DNA from: Pseudomonas sp. CC120222-01a
Lineage (GTDB): Bacteria > Pseudomonadota > Gammaproteobacteria > Pseudomonadales > Pseudomonadaceae
Direction: 5' to 3'
DNA: 64,000 nt
Assembly: GCF_003097235.1 (NCBI RefSeq)
Contig: NZ_QEQQ01000010.1
Span: 1-64,000 of the forward strand
Positions within the stretch are counted from its first letter, which is position 1. Each line of letters opens with the position of its first letter. The notes beneath the pieces are model-generated. The model made no database searches and was not told where the DNA came from. It worked only from the letters and a program-made list of their open reading frames with translations. Shown here piece after piece: positions 56,321-64,000 of the stretch. The translations under genes and the position numbers were made by a program.

Positions 56321-57337
56321 TCAGAGCTTGATCTTGGCTTCGTGAGCCTGCTGGTCGGCGTGGTACGACGAACGCACCAACGGGCCGGAAGCGACGTTCT
56401 TGAAGCCCATCTTGTAGCCTTCCTCGGCGAACCAGGCGAAGGTGTCCGGGTGGACGAAACGCTGCACCGGCAGGTGGCTGCGCGACGGCTGCAGGTACTG
56501 GCCGAGGGTCAGCATGTCGATGTCATGCTCGCGCATGCGGTGCATGACCTCGATCACTTCCTCGTCGGTCTCGCCCAGGCCAAGCATCAGGCCCGATTTG
56601 GTCGGCACGTGCGGGACCATCTGCTTGAACTTCTGCAGCAGGTCCAGCGACCAGTCGTAGTCCGAACCCGGGCGCGCGGCCTTGTACAGGCGTGGCACGG
56701 TCTCGAGGTTGTGGTTGAACACGTCTGGCGGCGTTTGCGCGGTGATTTCCAGCGCGACGTCCATGCGGCCACGGTAGTCCGGCACCAGGGTTTCCAGCTG
56801 CACGCCAGGCGACAAAGCGCGAATTTCGCGAATGCAGTCGGCAAAGTGCTGGGCACCACCATCACGCAAGTCGTCGCGGTCCACCGAGGTGATCACCACG
56901 TACTTCAGGCGCAGGTCGGCAATGGCCACGGCCAGGTTCTTCGGCTCGTCCAGGTCCAGCGGCTTCGGCCGACCATGGCCGACGTCGCAGAACGGGCAGC
57001 GACGGGTGCAGATGTCACCCATGATCATGAAGGTCGCGGTGCCACCGGAGAAGCACTCACCCAGGTTCGGGCAGGACGCCTCTTCGCACACACTGTGCAG
57101 CTTGTGCTTGCGCAGCAGCTGCTTGATGCGGTCGACTTCCGGGGACACAGGGATACGCACGCGGATCCAGTCAGGCTTTTTCGGCAGTTCGTCGGTGGGG
57201 ATGATCTTCACCGGGATACGCGCGACCTTTTCGGCGCCACGCAGTTTTACCCCAGCTTCCACTTTCTTCGGCGCTGGGCGCGCGGTGGCATCCTGGGTAG
57301 GGATCAGGTTCGGCACGGCTTCTTGCACAGTTGTCAT
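56321..57337 (-). CDS. lipA: Lipoyl synthase
   Basis: A 338-residue radical-SAM enzyme that inserts two sulfurs into protein-bound octanoate. The auxiliary cluster cysteines are in [12 protein letters not shown] (about residues 84-95) and the radical-SAM motif is [11 protein letters not shown] (about 110-120). A long N-terminal lead of about 50 residues precedes the catalytic part. It follows lipB by two bases, so both act on the same acyl-carrier product in one operon. Confidence 0.98.
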   Translation of the reverse strand: MTTVQEAVPNLIPTQDATARPAPKKVEAGVKLRGAEKVARIPVKIIPTDELPKKPDWIRVRIPVSPEVDRIKQLLRKHKLHSVCEEASCPNLGECFSGGTATFMIMGDICTRRCPFCDVGHGRPKPLDLDEPKNLAVAIADLRLKYVVITSVDRDDLRDGGAQHFADCIREIRALSPGVQLETLVPDYRGRMDVALEITAQTPPDVFNHNLETVPRLYKAARPGSDYDWSLDLLQKFKQMVPHVPTKSGLMLGLGETDEEVIEVMHRMREHDIDMLTLGQYLQPSRSHLPVQRFVHPDTFAWFAEEGYKMGFKNVASGPLVRSSYHADQQAHEAKIKL

Positions 57338-57339
57338 AT

Positions 57340-57987
57340 TCAGTCGATTCCGCCCGTGAGGGTCGTCTGCTCAGCATAGTCGAGGTGCCTGACCAGCTGT
57401 CCGCGCAGCCTTGTCCTGACCTCGTCGAGTTCGATCGGGCCTGCCAGGTCACGCAGCTGGGTCATGGCCAGCCCCGCATACCCACAGGGGTTGATTCGGC
57501 GGAATGGCGCTAGGTCCATGTCCACGTTCAGAGCAAGGCCGTGGAAGGAACGGCCGTTGCGGATTCGCAGGCCGAGGGAGGCGATTTTCGCTCCGTCGAC
57601 ATAGACACCCGGCGCATCGGGCTTGGCCACGGCGTTGACGCCATAGCTGGCGAGCAGGTCGATCAGGGTCTGCTCGATGCGGCTGACCAGTTCGCGCACG
57701 CCAAAGCCCAGGCGGCGCACGTCCAGCAGCAGGTAGGCCACCAGCTGCCCGGGGCCATGGTAGGTCACCTGGCCACCGCGATCGGTCTGCACCACCGGGA
57801 TGTCGCCCGGTACCAGCAGGTGCTCGGCCTTGCCGGCCTGGCCCTGGGTGAAGACCGCGGGGTGCTCGACCAGCCAGATTTCGTCCTGGCTGTCCGGGCT
57901 ACGCTGCTCGGTGAAGCGACGCATGGCCTCCAGCACCGGTTCATAGGGCTGCAGGCCAAGCTCGCGAATACCGAGGCAGAGCGACAT
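57340..57987 (-). CDS. lipB: Octanoyl-ACP:protein N-octanoyltransferase
   Basis: A 215-residue enzyme that transfers octanoate from ACP to lipoyl domains. Motifs are [19 protein letters not shown] (about residues 71-89) and the catalytic Cys/Lys region [20 protein letters not shown]. Its Cys lies in [10 protein letters not shown]. Start and end overlap its neighbours as expected for an operon: ybeD stop and lipB start share one base (TGATG). Confidence 0.97.
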   Translation of the reverse strand: MSLCLGIRELGLQPYEPVLEAMRRFTEQRSPDSQDEIWLVEHPAVFTQGQAGKAEHLLVPGDIPVVQTDRGGQVTYHGPGQLVAYLLLDVRRLGFGVRELVSRIEQTLIDLLASYGVNAVAKPDAPGVYVDGAKIASLGLRIRNGRSFHGLALNVDMDLAPFRRINPCGYAGLAMTQLRDLAGPIELDEVRTRLRGQLVRHLDYAEQTTLTGGID

Positions 57988-58262
57988 CAGAGCACCATTT
58001 TCACGATGCCGGTGGCACGCAGGGCACTGTTGATGTCGTGCAGCTGGTCTTCACTCGTAGCCACGATATGCAGTTGCACCGTGGTGTACTTGCCTTCCTT
58101 GCTTTGACGCTCGGCCAGGGTAGTCATGTCGACTTCGGCGTACTTCTTGAGGATCTCGATGACCGTATCCTTGAAATGGACAACGGTATCGCCGATGACC
58201 TTGATCGGGTAATCGGCGCAGGGGAATTCGATCTTGTGCGACTTTACGTCAGGTTCGCTCAT
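57987..58262 (-). CDS. ybeD: DUF493/YbeD family protein
   Basis: A 91-residue protein beginning [16 protein letters not shown] (about residues 9-24), with [16 protein letters not shown] near the end. This is YbeD, an ACT-like small protein. In E. coli it is next to dacA and lipB, as here. It is proposed to regulate lipoate or amino-acid steps, but its exact role is unproven. It is the first gene of ybeD-lipB-lipA. Confidence 0.95.
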   Translation of the reverse strand: MSEPDVKSHKIEFPCADYPIKVIGDTVVHFKDTVIEILKKYAEVDMTTLAERQSKEGKYTTVQLHIVATSEDQLHDINSALRATGIVKMVL

Positions 58263-58298
58263 GGCGGAAACGGCCTCGTAAGCCGTGGCAACAACAAC

Positions 58299-58321
58299 GC
58301 CCCCGCAGGATGCGCGGGGGC
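58299..58321 (-). terminator. Terminator-like hairpin after dacA
   Basis: GCCCCCGC / GCGGGGGC with a 7-base loop, then GTTGTTGTTG on the minus strand. The T content is modest. It lies between dacA and ybeD, which has its own start just downstream. Confidence 0.65.
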
Positions 58322-58335
58322 TTGCAGGTCACGTA

Positions 58336-59496
58336 TCAGTTGAACAACCCGTAGAAGAATAGACGGATGCTATCCCACATACGGCGGAAGAAACCACCTT
58401 CCTCGACGCCATCGAGGGCGATCAGGTCGGCGCTGTGAACCACGTTCTCGTCCAGTTTGACTTCCACTTTGCCGATCACGTCACCTTTGGCGATAGGTGC
58501 GGTGAGCTGCGGGTTCATGGTCATCGAAGCCTGCAGGCGCTTCAATTGGCCTTTAGGCATAGTCATGGTCAGGTCGTCAGCCAGGCCAGCCTTGACTTGG
58601 CCGGTAGCGCCCTTCCAGACCGGCGCCTGGGTCAGCTCGGTGCCCTTCTGGTAGAAGGTCTGGGTTTCGAAGAAGCGGAAACCGTAGGTCAGCAGCTTCT
58701 GGGTCTCGGCAGCACGGGCTTGCTCGCTGTTGGTACCGAACACCACGGCGATCAGGCGCTGGCCGTCACGAACGGCCGAAGCCACCATGCAGTAGCCGGC
58801 TTCTTCGGTGTGGCCGGTTTTCAGACCGTCGACGGTCTTGTCACGCCACAGCAGCAGGTTGCGGTTCGGCTGCTTGATGTTGTTCCAGAAGAACTCTTTC
58901 TGCGAGTAGATCGCGTAGTGGGCCGGGTCGATGGTGATGATCGCGCGGGCCAGCAGGGCCATGTCGTGAGCCGAAGAGTAGTGCTCCGGGTTCGGCAGGC
59001 CGGTCGGGTTCATGAAGTGGCTGTTGGACATGCCCAGTTCGGCAGCGGTCTTGTTCATCATGTCGGCGAAAGCGTCTTCGCTGCCGGCGATGTGCTCGGA
59101 CAGGGCGACCGAGGCATCGTTGCCCGACTGGATGATGATGCCGTGCAGCAGGTCGCTGACAGTGACCTGGCTACCGACCTTGATGAACATGCGCGAACCG
59201 CCGGTACGCCAGGCGTTTTCGCTGACGGTGACCGGGTCGTTCTCGCCGATCTGGCCACGACGAATGTCGACGGTGGCGATGTAGGCAGTCATCAGCTTGG
59301 TCAGGCTGGCTGGCGGCAGGCGCTCGTCACCATTGTTCTCGACCAGCACGTTGCCGCTGGACGCATCCATGAGTACGTAGGACTTGGCTGCCAGCTGAGG
59401 TGGCGCCGGCATCATCTGCTCTGCTGCGAAGGCAGCAGGCGTGAGCATCAGCAGTACGGGCAGGCAAAGTCGTTTGGCAAGGTTGGTGATGTTCAT
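58336..59496 (-). CDS. dacA: D-alanyl-D-alanine carboxypeptidase (PBP5)
   Basis: A 386-residue low-molecular-weight penicillin-binding protein. A signal peptide of about 25 residues is followed by the three active-site motifs: SLTK (S64, K67), SGN (124-126) and KTG (226-228). A PBP5_C domain and an amphipathic C-terminal helix (FRRMWDSIRLFFYGLFN) hold it on the outer face of the inner membrane. It trims pentapeptides. It lies upstream of ybeD-lipB-lipA on the same strand. Confidence 0.97.
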   Translation of the reverse strand: MNITNLAKRLCLPVLLMLTPAAFAAEQMMPAPPQLAAKSYVLMDASSGNVLVENNGDERLPPASLTKLMTAYIATVDIRRGQIGENDPVTVSENAWRTGGSRMFIKVGSQVTVSDLLHGIIIQSGNDASVALSEHIAGSEDAFADMMNKTAAELGMSNSHFMNPTGLPNPEHYSSAHDMALLARAIITIDPAHYAIYSQKEFFWNNIKQPNRNLLLWRDKTVDGLKTGHTEEAGYCMVASAVRDGQRLIAVVFGTNSEQARAAETQKLLTYGFRFFETQTFYQKGTELTQAPVWKGATGQVKAGLADDLTMTMPKGQLKRLQASMTMNPQLTAPIAKGDVIGKVEVKLDENVVHSADLIALDGVEEGGFFRRMWDSIRLFFYGLFN

Positions 59497-59669
59497 CCGT
59501 CTCTCGAAAATCGCTAATGGTCTGATGTTCCCTGGGCCACATCGTGTGCCCAGCGCCAGTCAGTCTAGTTTTTGTGGCCGTAGGCCTGGCCCACAAACTG
59601 CGGCTTTATGTCGCTGCGGGCAAAAGCCGACATTGTACATGGCCGGGGCCGGCAATTCATGACAAAACC

Positions 59670-59707
59670 GACAGTTTGTGGGGACCAAGGCCCCCACAAC
59701 AACTGTC
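59670..59707 (-). terminator. Hairpin at the end of rlpA
   Basis: GACAGTTTGTGGGG pairs imperfectly with CCCCACAAC and ACTGTC across a short loop, and GGTTTTGTC follows on the minus strand. The hairpin overlaps the rlpA stop codon. It probably ends the mrdA-rodA-mltB-rlpA transcript. Confidence 0.65.
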
Positions 59708-60707
59708 AGTCGGCTGTGACCAGCTTGGCCTGGCCAAGGTTCGCCAGGCGAATGCTGTCCTGTGCCTGCTGGATCTCGCCCTGGCTGCTGAACGGCCCCA
59801 GGCGCACGCGGTGCAGGGTTTGCTGGTTGCGCACGATGGAGCTGATGAACACCGGTGCGCTGACCATGGTGCTGAGCTTGGAGCGCAGCAGTTCGGCAGC
59901 ATCCGGGTTGGCGAAGGCGCCCACTTGCAGGACGTTGCCAGTCGCGCCGGCTGGCACGTTGCCGCCGCCCACCTGCACCGGCACCACCGGTGCCGCATGC
60001 TGCTGCGGTGGCGGGGTCCACTGCTCGACCCGCCCGGTGCTGGCAGGAATCGCCTGGGTCTGCGCGACCTGCGGCTCTTTCAGCATCAACGGTGGCTGCT
60101 GGCCTTTCTGTGCCCACCATTGCTGCGGATCAATGCCCTCGACCCGTACGTGCGCGGTGCCGATCTCGGCGTAGCCGAGTTTCTTCGCCGCAGCATAGGA
60201 CAGGTCGATGATGCGATCGGAATAGAACGGGCCACGGTCGTTGACCCGCAGGATCACGCTCCGGCCGTTGGCCAGGTTGGTCACCCGTACATAGGCCGGC
60301 AGCGGCAAGGTCTTGTGCGCCGCGCTCATGCCGTACAGGTCGTACAGTTCGCCGTTGGCGGTGTTCTGGCCGTGAAACTTGGTGCCGTACCACGACGCGG
60401 TCCCCTCGGCGCGGTAGTTGCGCGCGTCCTGCATCGGGTAGTAGGTCTTGCCCAGCACGGTGTACGGGTTGGCCTTGTAGGCACCGGTATGCACGGTCGG
60501 CGTGGCATCCGGGATCTTGTTGACGTCCACATCCCACCATGGCGCACCGTCCTTGTGCGCGCGGTTGATGTCCAGGCCAGGCTGCGAGCGAACGACGTTG
60601 CCACTGCCCTGGGAGGTTGGGCGGCTGGAGGAACAGCTGACCAGCAGCATGCCGACAGTCATGCAGGTCAGCAGCTTGAAGGTGTTGGCAGAGAAGATTG
60701 CGCGCAT
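59706..60707 (-). CDS. rlpA: Lipoprotein lytic transglycosylase RlpA
   Basis: A 333-residue outer-membrane lipoprotein (lipobox LLVSCSSS, Cys about residue 25). The double-psi beta-barrel domain has GTASWYGTKFHGQNTANGE (about 104-122, with the catalytic Asp region later in VILRVNDRGPF). A C-terminal SPOR domain (about 255-330) should bind denuded septal glycan. P. aeruginosa RlpA cuts naked glycan strands during daughter-cell separation. Its start shares the TAATG junction with the mltB stop. Confidence 0.95.
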   Translation of the reverse strand: MRAIFSANTFKLLTCMTVGMLLVSCSSSRPTSQGSGNVVRSQPGLDINRAHKDGAPWWDVDVNKIPDATPTVHTGAYKANPYTVLGKTYYPMQDARNYRAEGTASWYGTKFHGQNTANGELYDLYGMSAAHKTLPLPAYVRVTNLANGRSVILRVNDRGPFYSDRIIDLSYAAAKKLGYAEIGTAHVRVEGIDPQQWWAQKGQQPPLMLKEPQVAQTQAIPASTGRVEQWTPPPQQHAAPVVPVQVGGGNVPAGATGNVLQVGAFANPDAAELLRSKLSTMVSAPVFISSIVRNQQTLHRVRLGPFSSQGEIQQAQDSIRLANLGQAKLVTAD

Positions 60708-61717
60708 TACTTGACACCCCGTACCTGGACCAGCTGTTCGGCAAGCTGATGCACCGCCATGGCATACATCACGCTGCGGTTGTAGCGAGTGATCGCGTAG
60801 AAGTTCTTCAGGCCCATCCAGTACTCGGGGCCCTTGTCGCCGTCCAGGCGGAAGGCAGTAACCGGCAGATCATCGCGCAACGCATCATGGCTCGACCAGC
60901 CCAGCGCCCGCAACTCCCCGACCGTCTTCACCGGCTCGATACCGCTGGTGACACCTTCGTCGACCCGCGCACCACTGACTTGGGCGCGGCTGACCACGCC
61001 CTCGCCGGCCACCCAGCCATGGCGCTTGAAGTAGCTGGCCACGCTGCCGATGGCATCGTCGGGGTTGTTCCAGATGTTGATGTGACCGTCGCCGTCGAAG
61101 TCCACCGCGTAGTTGCGGAAGCTGCTCGGCATGAACTGCGGCAGGCCCATGGCTCCAGCGTAGGAACCCTTGAGGTTGAGCGGGTCGATCTGCTCGTCAC
61201 GGGCCAGCAGCAGGAATTCGCGCAGTTCCTTGCGGAAGAATTCCGCGCGCGGCGGGTAGTCGAAGGCCAGGGTCGACAAGGCATCGATCACCCGGTAGTT
61301 GCCGGTATTGCGGCCGAAGAAGGTCTCCACGCCGATGATCGCGACGATGTACTGCGCAGGCACACCGTACTCCCGCTCGGCACGGGCCAGCACCGCCTCG
61401 TGCTGACGCCAGAAGTCCACACCACGGGCAATGCGCGCGTCGGTGATGAACATTGGCCGGTATTCCTTCCACGGCTTGACCCGTTCGGCCGGGCGCGAGA
61501 TGGCGTCGAGGATCGACTGCTTGCGCTGCACCTCGCGGAATACACCGTTCAATTGCTCGGGGGCAAAGCCATAGTCGCGACTCATCTGGAGCACGAACTC
61601 GGTCACCTGCGGGGAGCCGTCGTAGTCGCCGGCATGGGCCAGCTGTACAGCGCCGAACAGGCCCACCGCGCCGATCCACGGCGCACAACGGGCAGCCCAG
61701 TTACGCACTGCTTGCAT
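60707..61717 (-). CDS. mltB: Membrane-bound lytic murein transglycosylase B
   Basis: A 336-residue periplasmic enzyme. The catalytic glutamate is in IIGVETFFGRNTG (about residues 129-141) and LKGSYAGAMGLPQFMPSSF follows. The N-terminus has a hydrophobic segment (APWIGAVGLFGAVQLAHA) with an AHA-type cleavage site rather than a clear lipobox. The ATG at 61717 is preferred (AAGGTG upstream); an ATG at 61753 would overlap the rodA stop. It is translationally linked to rlpA. Confidence 0.93.
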   Translation of the reverse strand: MQAVRNWAARCAPWIGAVGLFGAVQLAHAGDYDGSPQVTEFVLQMSRDYGFAPEQLNGVFREVQRKQSILDAISRPAERVKPWKEYRPMFITDARIARGVDFWRQHEAVLARAEREYGVPAQYIVAIIGVETFFGRNTGNYRVIDALSTLAFDYPPRAEFFRKELREFLLLARDEQIDPLNLKGSYAGAMGLPQFMPSSFRNYAVDFDGDGHINIWNNPDDAIGSVASYFKRHGWVAGEGVVSRAQVSGARVDEGVTSGIEPVKTVGELRALGWSSHDALRDDLPVTAFRLDGDKGPEYWMGLKNFYAITRYNRSVMYAMAVHQLAEQLVQVRGVK

Positions 61718-61734
61718 GAAATTCTTCACCTTAT

Positions 61735-62880
61735 TCAAACTTGCGCGATCCATTTGCGGTGCGTGTGGATCGACATCAGAACGCCAAACGCTGACAGCAG
61801 CGTCACCAACGAAGTTCCGCCATAGCTAATGAAGGGCAGCGGTACACCCACCACGGGCAACAGGCCGCTGACCATACCGATATTGACGAACACATATACA
61901 AAGAAGGTCATCGTCAGGCTGCCCGCCAGCAACTTGCCGAACAGGGTCTGCGCCTGCGCAGTGATCATCAGCCCGCGGCCGATCAGCAGCAGGTAGACGA
62001 TCAGCAGCAGGCAGATACCGACCAGGCCGAACTCCTCGCCAAGCACCGCGATGATGAAGTCGGTGTGGCTTTCCGGCAGGAAGTCCAGGTGCGACTGAGT
62101 GCCCAGCAGCCAGCCCTTGCCGAACACGCCACCGGAGCCGATCGCCGCCTTCGACTGGATGATGTTCCAGCCGGTACCCAGCGGGTCGCTCTCCGGGTCG
62201 AGGAAGGTCAGTACGCGCTGCTTCTGGTAGTCGTGCATCACGAAGAACCACATCGCCACCGCCACCGGCACCGTCGCCGCGAGTACGCTGAGGATCCAGC
62301 GCCAGCGCAGGCCACCCATGAACAGCACGAATGCACCGGAGGCGAGAATCAGCAGCGCCGTGCCCAGGTCAGGCTGACGGACGATAAGAATGAACGGCAC
62401 GCCGATCAAAACCAGGCTTATTGCCACGTGTTTCAGGTGCGGCGGCAAGGTGCGCTTGGACAGGTACCAGGCGATGGTCGCCGGCATGATGATCTTGAGG
62501 AATTCCGAGGGCTGGAAGCGGATCACCCCGGGGATGTTGATCCAGCGTGTGGCACCCATGGCGTTGTGACCCATGACGTCCACCACCACCAGCAAGAACA
62601 CCCCGACCAGATACGCCAGCGGCACCCAGCGGGCCATGAAGCGCGGCTCCAGCTGGGCGATGACGAACATCGAGACCAGGCCAATGCCGAACGAGGTGGC
62701 CTGCTTGAGCAGCAGGTCCCAGTTCTTGCCACTGGCCGAGTAAAGGACGAACAGGCTGCCGGCCGCAAGGGTCAGCAGGATGATCAGCAAGGGGCCGTCG
62801 ATGTGGATGCGCTGCAGGAAGCTGGCGCGTCGACGCATCACGTCCTCGCTGGAGAGCATGCGATCGAAATTGTTCTTCAC
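61735..62880 (-). CDS. rodA: Peptidoglycan glycosyltransferase RodA
   Basis: A SEDS-family integral membrane enzyme with about ten helices that polymerises glycan for the lateral wall. Key segments are GVIRFQPSEFLKIIMPATIA, RQPDLGTALLILASGAFVLF (catalytic Asp region) and SYGGTSLVTLLSAFGVLMSI. A GTG start at 62880 overlaps the mrdA stop by four bases (GTGA). An ATG at 62838 with GAGG upstream is also good and would give 367 residues, close to E. coli RodA. The family and role are not in doubt. Confidence 0.95.
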   Translation of the reverse strand: MKNNFDRMLSSEDVMRRRASFLQRIHIDGPLLIILLTLAAGSLFVLYSASGKNWDLLLKQATSFGIGLVSMFVIAQLEPRFMARWVPLAYLVGVFLLVVVDVMGHNAMGATRWINIPGVIRFQPSEFLKIIMPATIAWYLSKRTLPPHLKHVAISLVLIGVPFILIVRQPDLGTALLILASGAFVLFMGGLRWRWILSVLAATVPVAVAMWFFVMHDYQKQRVLTFLDPESDPLGTGWNIIQSKAAIGSGGVFGKGWLLGTQSHLDFLPESHTDFIIAVLGEEFGLVGICLLLIVYLLLIGRGLMITAQAQTLFGKLLAGSLTMTFFVYVFVNIGMVSGLLPVVGVPLPFISYGGTSLVTLLSAFGVLMSIHTHRKWIAQV

Positions 62881-64000
62881 TGGGCCGTTTCCTGGGCGAC
62901 GGTGGCGGGCGCGAATTCGCTTTTCAGCCGGCCGCTCTCATCGAGCAGCCAGGCATCCATGATCTGCCGCACCACTGGCGCGGCAACGCCCGAGCCGGAC
63001 TCACCGTTCTCGACCATCACCGAGACCACGATCTTCGGATCGTCGGCCGGGGCGAAGGCCACGAACAGCGCGTGGTCGCGGTGGCGCTCCTGGAGTTTGT
63101 TGCGGTCGTACTTCTCGCCCTGCTTGATCGCCACCACCTGGGCGGTACCGCTCTTGCCGGCGATGCGGTACTGGGCACCGGCTGCCGCCTTGCGCGCGGT
63201 ACCGCGGGCGTTGTGCATCACCTGCTCCATGCCATGGGTCACCTTGGCCCAGTCGGACTTGTCGCGCAGGACGATGTCTTCCATCGGGTTGGGGTCCACC
63301 GGCGGCTGGCCTTCGATGGTCTTGGCCAGGTGCGGGCGGTTCCACACGCCCTTGTTGGCGATCAGTGCGGTGGCCTGGGCCAGCTGCAGCGGCGTGGCCT
63401 GCATGTAGCCCTGGCCGATGCCGAGAATCAGCGTCTCACCCGGGAACCAGGCCTGGCGGCGGGTGGCGCGCTTCCACTCGCGCGACGGCATCAGCCCGGG
63501 CGACTCCTCGAACATGTCGAGGGCAACCTTCTGGCCGATGCCGAACTTGTTCATGTAGCTGGACAGCCGATCAATACCCATCTTGTGGGCAAGATCGTAG
63601 AAGTAGGTGTCGTTGGAGCGCATGATCGCGGTGTCCAGGTCGACCCAGCCGTCACCGGTGCGGTTCCAGTTACGGTATTTGTGATCGTAGTTGGGCAACT
63701 GGTAATAGCCCGGGTCGAACACCCGGCTGCTGGCGTTGACCACCCCACTGTCGAGGCCGGCAATAGCCACCGCCGGCTTGATGGTCGAACCCGGCGGATA
63801 CAGGCCGCGCAGCACGCGGTTGAACAGTGGCCGATCGATCGAGTCGCGCAGCTCGGCATAGGCCTTGAAGCCGATGCCGGTGACGAACAGGTTGGGGTCG
63901 AAGCTCGGCTGGCTGACCATCGCCAGCACCTCGCCGGTACGCGGGTCGAGCGCCACCACCGCGCCACGCCGGCCACCCAGGGCGGCTTCGGCGGCCTCCT
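62877..64000 (-). CDS. mrdA: Penicillin-binding protein 2, C-terminal part (continues past the window)
   Basis: The last 374 residues of a class B transpeptidase. The motifs are SxxK in PPGSTIKP, SxN in MRSNDTYF and KTG-type in AGKSGTAQ. The start lies beyond 64000. PBP2 cross-links glycan made by RodA in the elongasome. Its stop overlaps the GTG of rodA by four bases. The tail ends in VAQETAQ. Confidence 0.97.
   Translation of the reverse strand, partial: EAAEAALGGRRGAVVALDPRTGEVLAMVSQPSFDPNLFVTGIGFKAYAELRDSIDRPLFNRVLRGLYPPGSTIKPAVAIAGLDSGVVNASSRVFDPGYYQLPNYDHKYRNWNRTGDGWVDLDTAIMRSNDTYFYDLAHKMGIDRLSSYMNKFGIGQKVALDMFEESPGLMPSREWKRATRRQAWFPGETLILGIGQGYMQATPLQLAQATALIANKGVWNRPHLAKTIEGQPPVDPNPMEDIVLRDKSDWAKVTHGMEQVMHNARGTARKAAAGAQYRIAGKSGTAQVVAIKQGEKYDRNKLQERHRDHALFVAFAPADDPKIVVSVMVENGESGSGVAAPVVRQIMDAWLLDESGRLKSEFAPATVAQETAQ

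Overview
The window looks like a stretch of chromosome from a Pseudomonas of the P. putida group. The sequence is GC-rich. It carries about a dozen REP palindromes of the P. putida type (cores such as GTGGGAGCGGGCTTGCCCGC next to gene ends). It also holds small Pseudomonas-restricted proteins and a block of cell-envelope and housekeeping genes in the order I remember for P. putida (from memory, not searched). No rRNA, tRNA or CRISPR array was found.

Layout. 1-1900: an accessory edge with the C-terminal end of an IS4-family transposase, a structured leader, three small orphan proteins (two DUF3077) and a possible 25-residue membrane peptide. 1974-4387: a LysR regulator and an APC-family amino-acid permease, convergent, separated by tandem terminators. 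4753-11929: a sugar-acid block with an ACS-family transporter, a D-2-hydroxyacid dehydrogenase and its divergent LysR regulator, glucarate dehydratase (gudD), a second ACS transporter (gudP-like) and a divergent FadR-type repressor with two matching operators. 12093-15024: a FecBCDE-like metal-chelate ABC importer whose genes overlap by 4 bases. 15138-27668: single genes and short operons (quinone-oxidoreductase-like MDR, HAD phosphatase, TesB, GNAT, histidine phosphatase, HDAC-like amidohydrolase, an HI0933-type flavoprotein, RhlE, EamA exporter, DnaQ-like exonuclease, NYN nuclease, DUF2076, YciC, an orphan).

27679-39549: HrpB, a lipoprotein, FieF, a secreted DUF6515-like protein, an Lrp regulator, DUF2788, RluE, AMP nucleosidase, an AidB-like acyl-CoA dehydrogenase and a LadS-like sensor kinase that lacks a receiver domain. 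39815-47655: thiD-thiE-hemL, then phoH(ybeZ)-ybeY-corC-lnt. 47764-64000: leuS-lptE-holA, arfA, and the envelope cluster ldcA, lipA-lipB-ybeD, dacA, rlpA-mltB-rodA-mrdA. The last operon couples lateral-wall peptidoglycan synthesis (PBP2, RodA) to trimming enzymes (MltB, RlpA, PBP5).

The strongest unusual signals are: a dense cluster of DnaA boxes (four perfect, at least four one-mismatch) in and just upstream of the flavoprotein gene at 20453-21694; an arfA gene with an intrinsic terminator inside its reading frame; a paired operator in the gud region; an orphan terminator that implies a small RNA next to the Lrp gene; and an inverted repeat that would mask the ribosome-binding site of an orphan gene at 27174.
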